DNA of 64,000 nt from Mallotus nudiflorus (GCA_947683625.1 CANTUR010000613.1:930001-994000); one strand, 5' to 3'. Counted from the stretch's first letter, positions 1-10,474 are shown. Notes: generated by a model not told the origin, from the letters alone. Program-made: numbers and translations.

Positions 1-1412
1 ATTCACGAAAAATAGTTTTAATTAGTTAAAAATACTAAATAATTTGTAGAAATCATTTTTATACCTTAAATAACTATTAAAACCTATTAAATTACATTTT
101 TAGCCAGTTTTGTGTAAAATTACCAAAATACCCCTATATATATAAATATACTATAATTACTTCAAAAATTCACCAAAAATAGTATAATTATCCAAAATTA
201 ATTTTCTCAACATATTTATCAATAATATCAATAATTAAACTCAATTAACCAATTAAATTCAATTAAAAACACAATTAACCCTAATTTTCCAAAATTACAT
301 AAACTCAAATAATTCAAAATAAATACTTAGAAATTCATAAAAATTCCAAATAAATTCCTATAATTCATTTAAACACCTATATTTATCATAAAACACAATT
401 TCATAATTTATTTAATTAATTTCCGAAAATTAGAAAATAATATTAAAATATTCAAAAATACCCAAAAATCCAAATAATCTCCAAAAATTCTACAAAAATT
501 CACACATAAAGATTAAGCTACTAGGATCAACATTAGTAAGGGGAGTTTTCATGAATCAAACAATTTGAAGCTCAAAAAAATAAAAAACCTTAATATGGCC
601 GAAATCGAAAATTCAAAACCTAAGCAAATCAAGACTATTTTAGCTCAAACCAAAGCTAGAATCACACTTACTGGAGCTCAAGGAGAAGAAAGAGACCGGC
701 GGTGTCGAAAATGGTGGCCGAAATCGTGGTTGACGGCGAGGAGAGGAAGTTTTGGCCAAAAGGAAAAACGGGGGCTAACCGGTGCCGGGGAAGGAGCTTG
801 GGGTGGCAGAGCAGCTGGCTGGGGAAGGCGGAGCTGCTGGCGGCACACCGACGGTAGGGGAACGGCAGTTGCGCGGGAGAGGAAGTGGAGGAGGGTCGGG
901 CACGAGGGAAGAAAAGAAAAGAAAAGAAAAAGAAAAGAAAAAGAAAAGAAAAAAGAAAAAGAAAAATAAAAAAATAATTTTAATAAAATATTTAAAAAAA
1001 ATCACATCCACACACTTAATATTCAATATTTTAAAATTTAATATTAATTAAAAATAATTAAATAATAATAAAATAATAAACAAATAATAAAATATTAGGG
1101 TAATATTAATTAAACCCTAATTAAATAAATAAGTACACATAGACTTTATTTAGTATTTTAAAAATACGCATGAGTTCATGCAAGTCCGAAAATATATTTA
1201 ATATAATTAATAATAAAATATTTACGTGAAAATTTTTCCGAAAATGCAAGTTCCGGGAAAATTTTACATAAAGGATTGTAAATAATACACAATAATTAAA
1301 ATAGGTTTTAAATAAATATCAACTCGTAAAATATCATAATATATATACAAAAATTATTAACACTACATATCCCGATACAATATTAAAATATTTAAAAACA
1401 CGGGATATTACA
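1..1412 (-). repeat. Truncated Tekay-type Ty3/gypsy LTR
   Basis: On the minus strand the sequence starts at 1412 with TGTAATATCCCG, an opening I associate with plant Tekay/Del-type LTRs, and runs leftward out of the window. It is very AT-rich except for a GC- and purine-rich block at about 660-960 (GAAAAG repeats). The LTR of element E (55965-58846) has the same layout, with its GC-rich purine block at about 58250-58520. No polypurine tract lies beside 1412 on the outer side, so this is either a 5' LTR whose element lies left of position 1, or a solo LTR. Short frames inside it on both strands are not genes. The family call is inference from the terminus and layout. Confidence 0.6.
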
Positions 1413-2275
1413 AATAGCCTAAATGATCAAGATCAATGGCTTGATAAAAATTATTGCCCCCTTTATACCCATCTTCCATCAAATTTTCGTCAAAATGCCA
1501 TATAATGTATGTTCCCCTCATTATAACTCACATTAATCATCAACACAAGAAAATTGATAAGAAAAACGAATTGGGAATTAAAAAGATGATAGCATGAAGA
1601 GAATTGACAAGAACAGAAATAAAGGAATCGAGGAGAAAAGCTCCTTCAATCAAAGACTTCTCATTTTTTTTATTTCAATAAACCCTAGGATTTTTTTCCC
1701 TAAATAAACCCCTAATCTATAGTGGAAAGCTGACGTGGAGAGATTGCTTATGTGGCTGACATGGGAAGCCTCTGACGTGTAAAGCGCTTCTTGCATGGCT
1801 CCATAGGTTAATAAATATAGTGAGGTCCACTTTGCCACATCAATTCACGGACAAGAACTAACATGCAACAACTTAAAAGACTTTTTAAGACCCAATTAAA
1901 AAAAAATTAAGACTTGATTACAATTTTTAATAATTTATAGGACTTATAAATTCATGATTTCTAAAAAAAATAATCCATAATTTTATAACAAGTTTGAGTA
2001 TGGTCATCTCTATTTCCACAAACAATTTGTTTTGGCCCCACTTGTCCGTACAAATAACTAAAGTCTAAACATTCAACACTTTTTGCGCACAAATATAAAT
2101 AACTGAGCCTTTTTTTTTTTTTTTTACTAGTCGTTAATTATTCGTCTGCTTTGCGTGGCAAAAGACATTCAGTAATTCAATTGAGAAGAGCAACGTTAAA
2201 ACTTTCATTCTTTTTCTCCTTTTCATGGTATGGGAATTAATATTTTTAGTGGAAAAAAAAAAAACAAAAACAAAC
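1413..2275. other. Intergenic DNA upstream of NAC1
   Basis: AT-rich DNA with no gene that I recognise. It contains a short T run at about 2110-2126. A 20-base stretch around 2045-2062, centred on GTCCGTACAAATAACTA, recurs at about 2329-2345 just ahead of NAC1. I could not pick a convincing TATA box. Confidence 0.5.
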
Positions 2276-2398
2276 AGAAACTTACCTGACAAGAGGACCT
2301 GAAAGTCTTCAAGTCAATGCCCCAATTGTCCGTACAAATAACTAAATAGTGGCTGAGGATTTTTTTTCTCTTGAAAGTTGTTGCTGAATGGCGAACAA
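2276..2398 (+). repeat. Leader region of NAC1, duplicated ahead of NAC3
   Basis: The stretch reading AACTTACCTGACAAGAGGAC and onward, through the TTCAAGTCAATGCC block, is repeated with few changes at about 12571-12717, in front of NAC3. The duplication therefore copied promoter-proximal DNA as well as exons. An out-of-frame ATG at 2388 precedes the NAC1 ATG at 2399 and would end after a few codons overlapping it. Confidence 0.65.
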
Positions 2399-2920
2399 AT
2401 GGATGAAATAGTGGGATACAGATTCCATCCAACTGACGAGGAACTTGTCAACTATTTCCTAAAATACAAGATTGATGAACGTGATTTCCTCGTTGATGAT
2501 GATATCCATCTTAGTGATCTCTGCAGTTTCGACCCCTGGGATTTGCCCGGTAAAGATTGAATCTTTTAGCTCCTTTAACTCATCAAATCAGCTACATTTC
2601 TAGATTTCAAGTTTCGATTGATTGTTTCTTTGTTTGTTTTCAGGATTTGCTTCTCAGGGTTCAGTGGTATTTCTTTTATGGAAGGGAGCAACTTAATAAG
2701 TCTAAAACAACAAGTAAACCTCGCTACAACAGGTCAACAAAGACCGGAAGTGGGCATTGGAAATCCAGTGTTGCTGAGCATTTATTCAAGGCCAAACGCT
2801 GCGAGAAGGTAATTGGTATCAAGAGGGCTTTGTTTTTACATATGTGGGGCTTCCCTAAAGAGGTCAAGACTAATTGGGTTATCCATGCATATGAGATAAA
2901 AAAACAGCCCTCATCACCAG
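2399..2920 (+). pseudogene. NAC1: NAC-domain transcription factor, broken
   Basis: NAC proteins are plant-specific DNA-binding transcription factors with five subdomains (A to E). Exon 1 (2399-2549) starts MDEIV and carries subdomain A (GYRFHPTDEELV) and B (LCSFDPWDLP), and ends at the donor G-GTAAAG. Exon 2 (2644-2920, after TTTTCAG) carries C (QWYFFYGRE, SGHWK) and D (VIGIKRALF, KTNWVIHAYE). Exon 1 ends one base into a codon, but the NAC frame of exon 2 needs a phase-0 join, so normal splicing shifts the frame. Compared with the NAC3 exon 2 sequence at about 13464-13487, an 11-base stretch covering the Asn-Asp-Gln-Val codons is missing here. No exon 3 with subdomain E follows directly; another NAC unit follows instead. 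NAC identity is sure, loss of function likely. Confidence 0.8.
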
Positions 2921-4432
2921 GTATGAGTACTGTGTCCATTTACTTTCATTGAGTTCATCCACCAAATTTCTACAGTCGTTCGTCTAAATTTGGATTTGTA
3001 GTCTAAATTTAGTAAAGAATAATTATAAAGCTTCTACAGAAGAGCTCAATCGCTTGTTCCCGTTCCACTGTTTCTTTATTTGCCTGAAATTCCAAGTGAA
3101 AAGGAGAAAGGTGGACTGGTTCCAAGTAATGAAATCTATTATTTTCTCATCCACTGAGTGAAATATTTTAATTTCAGAGACAAATCAGCAACTTTATTCC
3201 AAGGGCAATTCTTTTTTTTTTTTTGTTTTTTCTCTTCTGGTTGTTTTATAGGAAAAACTGTACGGGGAACGGTTGGATACCTATTCCATCCAACTGATGC
3301 AGAACTGGTGGGTCATTTCTTGGATCTTAGTATTCTTGATAATGGTAATGATGATCTCCCAATTGCTGAGGTTAAAGTCTGCGACTTTTGACCATGGCAT
3401 TTTTCTGGTAGTTCACATTATTATTATTAATTACTTGGTTTCGATATATTAATGAAGATAATGTATGTATTGTTGATTGATGTGTATATATCATTCAAAG
3501 ATTAAATTAGAGGATCAAGCGTGGTATTTCATTTTGTGCCCTTGATTTAAGTATGTATACAGCCAGCGTTTTAACAGGACTACCAAGACTGGGTTTTGGA
3601 TACCCATTGGCAAGGTTCACAAAGTGAAGGCTACTGGCAAATCAAAAAATGTCATTGGTACCAAGAGAACTCTAGTCTTCTACAACAAGGCTGGCCATCC
3701 TAAACAGGTCAAGTCCAAATGGTTCATGCACGAGTACGAATCCATTCCCCATGTATCTCAATCCAACCCAACTGCTTTTGCCAAATTATTTGTTTCTTTA
3801 TCTTGATTTTTGTTGAAGCTTTCCTACTTTAATTGTGAATTCAAGCTTACTCCCTCTAATTTTGTACTTTTCGAAATGCCCATGTTAATTAATTAATTAA
3901 TTTGTTCTTTTTTTTTTTTTAAACTGAATTGTAGTTTTATGATATTGGTTTGCTCTAATATTGCGGTGACAGCTTGTTTGTTGACATAATCTCCTTTTGG
4001 ATTCAAGAAAATTTTGCTTTTGTTGATTCAGTGTTTTTACAGATGCTGAGTTTATTGACTTGTGCTTCTACTATGAGTAGGGAAATTTGGTTGTCTGTAA
4101 ATTAAAGACAAAATCAGATAAGTAGATCAGCAAATGCTTGGCTTCCGCTGCTGAAAGTGTGGTAACGGATAATTCATCTTGTGGTGAATGTGAACCAAGC
4201 GACTGCTGCGTCAACCTATGACAAAGTTGAACAGAGTTGCTTAATGGTTTTTGATTTTGGAAGTCCAAATGAAAATGAGGTCACCGCTAGTTATGCTTGC
4301 GATGAAAGTGAATTATGTCCACACTTAGCTTTTAATCTTGAAGATCAAACTGCAAATGATGTGGCTGTTGGACCGACTTGTCAGAATGTGACATTTTTCC
4401 GCAAAGGGAAGCCTTATTTTATTGGTAATTTT

Positions 4433-4751
4433 TGTTTAATTTTCTAGTTTCTATTTTGACAAAGCACAGCAAAAACATAAGAGAGATTTTAAGTTCTAGA
4501 TTCTAAAATTGAAATGAGTATAAAATGGAGATTTTAAAGATCATAAACAGCTTGATAATAAAAAGTAACAAACTCCTAAAAACTAGGTCTTCAACATTAT
4601 TTGCTAACAAATTTATTTTCTTGTTTATTTCAGCATGTTTATCATGAGCTATTAGCAAAGCTTCATCCACACCAGCATCCTTGTCATCAACACATAAGCT
4701 AAAAACCAGCACTTCTTCCAAACAGCAGCTTCTGAGGTATTGTATCCAACA
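4433..4751 (-). repeat. 3' LTR of copia element G
   Basis: Shorter partner of 8262-8673. It begins beside ATTTT (4428-4432) within NAC2 exon 3 and ends at 4751 against the polypurine tract. The last NAC2 codons before it read KGKPYFIGNF. Confidence 0.8.
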
Positions 4752-5684
4752 CTCCTCCTTAGCCTTGGAGCTGCATATTCCATGGTCATTAATTGCATTG
4801 GTTTTCTCTCGAACTTCATTAGACATAAAATCAGCTCCAAGCATCTTTTTTTGTCCAACTTGCTTAGTTCTTTTTGCTGGTGTTTCTTGAATCTTCTTAT
4901 AGATGTGCATATCCTTTTTCTTATACAATTTTGAGACATGCAGGTCTTTTTTGTTCTTTCAGTTTTGGGACATACTGGTCTTTCAATGTTTTTATAGTTT
5001 TAAGACATGTCGGTCTCCTCAATCATTTTGTAGTTTCAAGACTTATCAATCTTTCAATTTTTTTCAGTTTAAAAACTTGTCGGTCTTTCGAACATGGTTC
5101 AGTTTAAAGACTTTACGGTCTCTTGAAAACATTCTTGATCTTAAATTGAAAATTTGAATTTTTTTTAAGGATTAGTAAAGCTTGCTGAAAAATCTAAAAC
5201 ATTGATAAACGTATGCTTTAAAATCTTGAACATGCTCATAAATTTGCTTTTAAATGATCTGAAATTGATATGGATATGAAGTTAAAATATTTTAACATTA
5301 AAAAGAACAATAAAATTCTGCAAAAATCTTCAAGATGATGTAGTAGAAATACTGAGATTTTAGCATTGAAATCATTCTTTTTCTTCTTCCTTTTCTTAAT
5401 GGTTGATTGGCCTGTTTGAACTTTGTTTCCTCTCTAAACCACACAACACGTAAGAAATGTTGCTCTGATACCACTTTATTGGTATTTTTAGAGTTGTAAA
5501 GGGCTTTACATTATTTTATTGATGAAGATGCTATTAATGCTCATGAAATTGTAATAGAAATTAATAAAAAATCTGCAACAAATTTTTGCATAATTTGTTT
5601 ACAACTTGATATATAAAATAGAAATATAAAAAATACTAAGACTTATTCAAACTAGTAAGATATGTTCAAAACCAATAACAAGCT
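4752..5684 (-). other. Copia G 3' tail with polypurine tract and short tandem repeats
   Basis: 4752-4763 on the minus strand is GCTAAGGAGGAG, the polypurine tract directly ahead of the 3' LTR (TGTTGGATAC). At about 4925-5140 a degenerate unit of 35-45 bases (TTTTAAGACATGTCGGTCTTTC type) occurs about five or six times. 5462-5473 is a lone primer-site-like 12-mer. The rest is AT-rich and noncoding as far as I can see. Confidence 0.55.
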
Positions 5685-6281
5685 CAAGCAATGACAGCAA
5701 TGACAACAACCCACAAATTCATCCACTTGTCTTCATTATAAAATAAAAAAATCATGCATAAGAAAAATGTTGGTGGAGACCAGATGTAAAATGCAACAAA
5801 TGTGGTAATTTGGACGTGGAGAGGATATGCAAAAATCAAAAGCAAGGAGGAGCCAATATTGCTATTATTCAACCAAATGAAAAGGAAGAACATTTATTTG
5901 TAGCCACATGTTTTGCAAGTTCTAGTGAAAGATGGCTCATTAATAGTGGCTACACCAACCATATGACCAATGATCAACAAATTTTCAAGGAGCTCGGCAA
6001 GTCTAAAGTGTCAAAAGTCAGAATTAGCAATGGAAAATATATTATTGTCAAAGGCAAAGGGACGGTTGCCATTGAAAGTTGCAAAGGTACAAAAATTATC
6101 ACTGACGTTCTTTTTATTTATGAGATTGATTGAAATTTGTTAAATGTGGTATAGTGTCTAGCAAAAAGCCACAAAATTATTTTTGAGAATAAGCTATGGC
6201 TGATCAAAGATGATAATGATGAGGATGTGTTCAAAATTAAAATAAGGGCAAAAGCTTCTCATTGGATTTGTTGGAGGAGGA
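5685..6281 (+). pseudogene. Copia zinc knuckle and protease start, left arm of inverted repeat
   Basis: The + strand carries the same copia segment as the minus strand of 6838-7457: VERICKNQKQGGANIA, SSSERWLINSGYTNHMTND, VRISNGKYIIVKGKG and DVLF. It is opposite in orientation to the rest of element G. By eye the arms agree at roughly nine bases in ten over the core. The active-site Asp is Asn here too, so the change predates the duplication. Confidence 0.75.
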
Positions 6282-6527
6282 GCAAAGCTTCATCCACATC
6301 AGCATCTTTATCATCAACACATCAACTAACATACTAACACTTTTTCCAAATCAGCAGCTCCTAAGATACTGTATTCAACGCTCCTCCTTAGCTCTAGAGC
6401 TGCATATTCCATAGTCATTAATTGCATTGGTTTTCTTTCGAACTTCATTAGACATAAAATTAGCTCCAAGCATATTTTTTTTGTCCAGCTTGCTTAGTTC
6501 TTTTTGTTAGTGTTTCTTGAATCTTCT
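6282..6527 (-). repeat. Second copy of the copia 3' tail, polypurine tract and LTR start
   Basis: This stretch repeats 4655-4896: internal tail, then a minus-strand polypurine tract (GCTAAGGAGGAG, near 6388-6400), then about 100 bases of LTR start. It sits directly against the left inverted-repeat arm and is cut off there. It shows that part of a second copy of the same family is embedded in element G. Confidence 0.65.
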
Positions 6528-6837
6528 TGTGAAAACTTTGTGTTGCTAGAGAAGATTTTGGCGCCTCACCTTTTATTTTACCTTTTTTACAAGTTGAAAC
6601 AGCTGCTACTTTTGCTTAGTTTGTTGACAATAATGAATTCTTCAGTAGATTTGTGTTGTTGTTTTCTTGTTCAACTTCTTTGGCATCAAATCTTTTTGTT
6701 GCACATTGAGTACGAGGGAAAGCTTGAAAACTTTCAACCTTAATATTGATGGATTTCTTGTTTGTTTTCTTCTTGGGTATTGAAGAATTATTGCTTTTTT
6801 TTTTTTATTTTTTTTTAATTTTTATGTATTGCAACTT
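6528..6837. other. Loop region between the inverted-repeat arms
   Basis: T-rich DNA without a recognised protein. On the minus strand a short open stretch reads VESFQAFPRTQCATKRF, which could be a non-core part of the copia polyprotein or tail, but I do not recognise it. A long T run lies at about 6790-6818. Confidence 0.4.
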
Positions 6838-7457
6838 GCTCCTCCTCCAACAAATCTAATAAGAAGCTTTTGCCTCTCATTTTAATTTTGAACACATCCT
6901 CATCATATCATCTTTGATCAAACATAGCTTATTCTTCAAAATAACTTAGTAGCCTTTTTCCAGAAACTATACCACACTTAACAAATTTTGATCATTCTCA
7001 GGAACAGAAAGAACATCAGTGATAATTTTTGTACCTTTGCAACTGTCAATGGCTACCATCCCTTTGCCTTTGACAATTATATACTTTCCATTGCCAATTA
7101 TGACTTTTGACACTTTAGACTTGTCGAACCCCATGGAAATTTATTGATCATTGGTCATATGGTTGGTGCAGCCACTATTAATGAGCTATCTTTCACTTGA
7201 ACTTGCAAAACCTGTGGCTACAAACACATATTCTTCCTCTTCATTTAGTTGAATAGTAGAAATATTGGCTCCTCCTTGCTGTTGATTTTTGCTTATCCTC
7301 TCCACATGTCCTAATTGCCCCCATTTGTTGCATTTTAAATTTGGTTCCCACCAGCAATTTTCTTGTGGAGGATTTTTTTTTTTTTTTTTTTTTTTACAAT
7401 GAGGACAAGGTGGATGAATTTGTGGGTTGTTGTCATTGTTGTTGTTGCTTGTGTTTG
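6838..7457 (-). pseudogene. Copia zinc knuckle and protease start, right arm of inverted repeat
   Basis: Minus-strand reading gives a degraded zinc knuckle (CPHCKK, CNKWGQLGH) and then the protease region SSSERWLINSGCTNHMTND, where the Asp of the usual D-S/T-G active site is Asn, followed by VIIGNGKYIIVKGKG. The coding then stops at about 6838 next to a T-rich stretch. The whole segment is an inverted copy of 5685-6281. Confidence 0.75.
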
Positions 7458-8156
7458 TTCTTTGTTGCTTCTTGTTTTCTTTTTCCTTTTTTCTTTGCTA
7501 GTATTGTTGATTTTGCTAGAAAAGCACCTTCTGCAGATCTTTCGTCTCTCATAAGCCTTCCATGTTCTTGTGCCTGCAATGCATTCAATAGTTTTGCCGA
7601 GGTAATATTTGACAAATCTTTAGAATTTTCAAGTGAAGATATTGTACCCTCCAATTTTTCAGGGATTGTAATAAGAATTTTTTGAACAATTCTTGAATCA
7701 GAGAATTCAGCATCAAGCCTTGTTGGCAATGCTCAATAGTCTATCAGAATACTCCTCGATTGTTTCTGACTTCTTCAGTCTTTGTATCTCAAACTCCCTT
7801 ATCAAATTCAGCACCTGCATTCCTTTGATTCTTTCATTGCCATCATACTCCTTTTTGAGAAAATCCCATATTGCTTTAGCTGATTTCAGGGTCATAATTT
7901 TGGTGAAGATTGATGATGTGACAGCAGCAAATAAATAGGCTTTTGCCTTTGATTTCCTTTGTCTCTTCTGCTTGTGACTTTTGATTTGTGCAAGTGTTGG
8001 GTTGTCAGGCAATGGAGGAATTTCATAGTTCTCCTCAAAAGCTTCCCAAAGATCATCTGCCTCAAGAAAAGCTTCCATTTTAATTGCCCATGCCTGATAA
8101 TTTCAGCCATCAAAAACCGGAGGGACAGCTGCTATGTATGATGCTTCTAAATTCAT
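7433..8156 (-). pseudogene. Copia gag (element G)
   Basis: Reading leftward from the ATG at 8156, the protein has the typical copia gag start (MNLEASYIAAVPPVFDG, then a stop in place of Trp/Ser, then NYQAWAIKMEAFLEADDLW). It continues through KAYLFAAVTSSIF, IWDFLKKEYDGNERIKGMQ, YSDRLLSIANK, and, after a frameshift near 7720, AEFSDSRIVQKILITIPE and the basic tail KKKGKRKQEATKNK. Gag forms the particle that packages element RNA in the cytoplasm. It has at least one stop and one shift. Confidence 0.8.
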
Positions 8157-8246
8157 TGTGGCTTAATGGTTTGTTTATAAATAGGTTTGGATGTGTTTTG
8201 ATTTTGGTGAAGCCTTAAACACTCACAGTCCCTTAAAGAAAGAAAC

Positions 8247-8258
8247 GCTCTGATACCA
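8247..8258 (-). other. Primer binding site of copia element G
   Basis: The minus strand reads TGGTATCAGAGC, the standard copia primer site matching the 3' end of initiator methionine tRNA, four bases inside the 5' LTR. A second identical 12-mer lies at 5462-5473, with no gag behind it. Confidence 0.85.
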
Positions 8259-8261
8259 CTC

Positions 8262-8673
8262 TGTTTGAGTTTTTTTTTTTTAATTTTCTAGTTTTTATTT
8301 TGACAAAGCACAAAAAAAATATAAGAGAGATTTTGAGATGCAGAAGGCATATCTTTATTCATTCATAACTCCAATTTATACAACAAATACAACTGAAATG
8401 AGAAATGGATGTTCTTTTTTTTTTTTTTGAAGAAATAAAATGGAGGTTCTAAAGATCATAAATAACTTGAAAATCAAAAATAACAAACTCCTAAAAACCA
8501 AGTCTTCAATGTTAATATTTGCTAACTAATTTACTTTTTTTGTTTATTTCAGCATGTTTATCATGTGCTAACAGCAAAGCTTCATCCACATCAGCATCCT
8601 TGTCATCAACACTTCAGCTAAAACACCAGCACTTCTTCCAAATCAGCAACTCCTGAGGTACTGTATCCAACAT
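8262..8673 (-). repeat. 5' LTR of copia element G
   Basis: On the minus strand it begins TGTTGGATACAG and ends CTCAAACA next to the primer site. It aligns with 4433-4751: shared blocks include TTTTGACAAAGCACA, AACAAACTCCTAAAAAC and GCAAAGCTTCATCCACA. The left copy lacks the block with the CATATCTTTATTCATTC stretch. Confidence 0.8.
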
Positions 8674-9074
8674 ATTTTACATGTCAAAATCCAGATAGGA
8701 TGACTAATATACTAGCCTGTGAGAAAGGTGGATGGAGTTCACTTGTAGCGACACCTGATTGTGGAAGTCAAGATCCACATGAGAAAACCAATATGTCAAT
8801 GCCTTCAGTGGCTACGGTTTAGAAATTAATGTACTAGAGGCTTCATCTTTAGAGGTAAGAAATGGGGCACGTTTCACAAGTTTTTAAAATTTTCCGTGTT
8901 GCATGAGAAGGAAACTTAGAATTTTACATGTTTAAATATAATTCTTTCTGCGGGTACGGGGTCCACCAACCTTCGTTGATGACTTGAAAACATTGATCGA
9001 ACCAGAATGCAACACTAAGGCTGCACATTCTCTCACTAGTGAGGACCGAGAAGACCCTCTCCCGCATCATCTGT

Positions 9075-9618
9075 AGCATTACTCAGCTCAGTGGAACAAC
9101 TTCTGAAACAGGATATTATTTCCTTTTTGGTAAATGACAATATTGTGTATAGTCTAAGAACTCAAGGAGCTCCTCTATATAGATGTTTTGTTAAGCGGAC
9201 ATAGTGAAGCTAAATTCTTGGCCTTCCATCCACAACTCTGCAACTATAATGTAGAGATTGTTAATTTTAACTGTAGAAGGCAATGCTTGTCTTGAGGTTC
9301 TTACAGTGTTATCAGTCTTCTGTTTCTAGAAACTTTGAACTAGAAATTCTTGTAAGCTCTATGTTTTGTTTATATCCTTGTTCATTATTGGCTGAAGGTA
9401 GTTATTTTGATATCTCTGGTTTTGAGCCTCATGTTGAGTGTAGTTTTGTTTAAGATGTAAAGTTGTCTCTTATTAAGTTAAAGTTGCGGTAGTTTGGCTA
9501 AACTAGCTGCTGTAAATACGTTGCCTTAGGACTGGTTGCAAGATATTCCTTCTTTTGTCCAATGAAGTATTCTATCAGGTTCAAAAGAAAAAAAAAATGT
9601 TATCTTCTGTTAGATTGT

Positions 9619-9679
<61 letters not shown>

Positions 9680-10474
9680 CAACTAAGGGGTCAAGGAAAA
9701 ATCGAACTCATGACCTCATTTTATAATATTCATCACCTAAATTACTAGGCTATAAAGGAAGGATCTTTAGATTGCCACTAAGCTACAAAGTTGGGAAAAA
9801 TAGAGCTAATGTCTAGGAACTGAGCATATAATAAATTCTAGCAAAAATACATATGGAAATGAAATTGATTGATTTTTTTTTTATACAATCTTATTTTCCA
9901 TTGTGAATTCAAAATAGGCAATAATACTTATCCTGAGTGAGGCACTTGAGTGTTTTTTTTTTTAAAAAAAAAAAGGAAATGTGATAAGAATATTGAACCA
10001 TCATGAGAATATATATGTATATATATTTTAAGATAATAGCCTACTCATTCAATGAAATTTGACATCTTTAGTATGTCAATTTGAGAGAATTAAAGTAGGA
10101 AACCACATGATTTATATAACAAAAGTAAGTTGACTAGTGTTTTAGGAATTTTAAGTTAAAAATTTTATATGATTGTGCAAATAAAAGCTTCTCAGTATTC
10201 GAGAATGTTCCTAGCTACTTGTTACCAAAGATTGTTGTCTAAGTTGGTTAAGCCAACAAACTTGGAGATGAAGTTGTGCTCTAGCTTTTATTCCACTAAT
10301 ATATATTTATAACCATAGAGACAAGAGTAATGATTGGCCTATAACAATTAATAAAATCTTATTTATACTCTTTGCAACTGAGAGTTGCGCGGTTTTGATT
10401 TTAGGTCAGTTACATTCTTTTCCAAGTCATCTAAGCAAGTAGCTTCCTAATGAAGCAGTGACAGTTCGATGCCT
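9075..10474. other. Intergenic region between NAC2 and the intact NAC gene
   Basis: AT-rich sequence, presumably the 3' region of NAC2 followed by the upstream region of the next gene. It includes a (TA)n run at about 9620-9676. I see no protein-coding gene. Poly-A/poly-T tracts at 9951-9975 and AT-rich flanks suggest old inserted debris, but no family is recognisable. Confidence 0.5.
9620..9676. repeat. (TA)n microsatellite
   Basis: About 28 uninterrupted TA units in intergenic DNA. Confidence 0.95.

Larger units (their letters stand above)
4433..8673 (-). mobile_element. Ty1/copia element (G) in NAC2 exon 3, rearranged
   Basis: Two direct LTR copies bound the element: 8262-8673 (5' LTR in element orientation) and 4433-4751 (3' LTR, shorter by about 90 bases inside). 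ATTTT flanks it at 4428-4432 and 8674-8678, and the NAC2 frame (GNF then TCQN) is restored when the insert and one repeat are removed. Behind the 5' LTR lie a primer binding site, a gag gene, a zinc knuckle and the start of protease. Integrase and reverse transcriptase are missing. The middle is scrambled: a ~600-base inverted repeat (5685-6281 against 6838-7457), a second copy of the 3' tail (6282-6527) and a second primer-site-like sequence (5462-5473). It is not autonomous. Confidence 0.85.
3252..9074 (+). pseudogene. NAC2: NAC-domain gene interrupted by a copia element
   Basis: Exon 1 (3252-3407) encodes GYLFHPTDAELV and VKVCDF, then TGA where an Asp/Glu before PWHF is expected. It has no nearby ATG and begins right after the acceptor TTTATAG. 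Exon 2 (3511-3752) encodes DQAWYF, TGFW, GTKRTLVFY and KWFMHEYE, with one TGA in the segment matching CAPNFKY of the intact gene. Exon 3 starts at 4081 (GNLVVCKLKTKSDK, subdomain E, then TAG at 4123) and stays open in another frame to 4432. There a copia element intervenes, and the same frame resumes at 8679 (TCQNPDRM) after the second target repeat. A donor GTAAG follows at 8852, and a possible last exon (about 8952-9074; FVDDLKTLIEPEC, ending PLPHHL then TAG) follows. The frameshifts and stops argue against function. The last-exon call is the least certain part. Confidence 0.7.

Noticed and set aside
775..1051. Overlapping open frames on both strands rich in Lys/Glu/Arg or Phe/Leu
   Set aside because: They come from the GAAAAG repeat block in the truncated LTR; no start context, no domain, and both strands are open because of composition.
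4503..4939. Minus-strand frames of 95 and 141 codons
   Set aside because: They read through the 3' LTR, polypurine tract and tail of copia element G in two frames, with no copia domain; most likely noncoding tail.
5462..5473. Second complete copia element marked by a primer-site 12-mer
   Set aside because: No gag follows it and no clear LTR pair bounds it, so only a fragment can be claimed.
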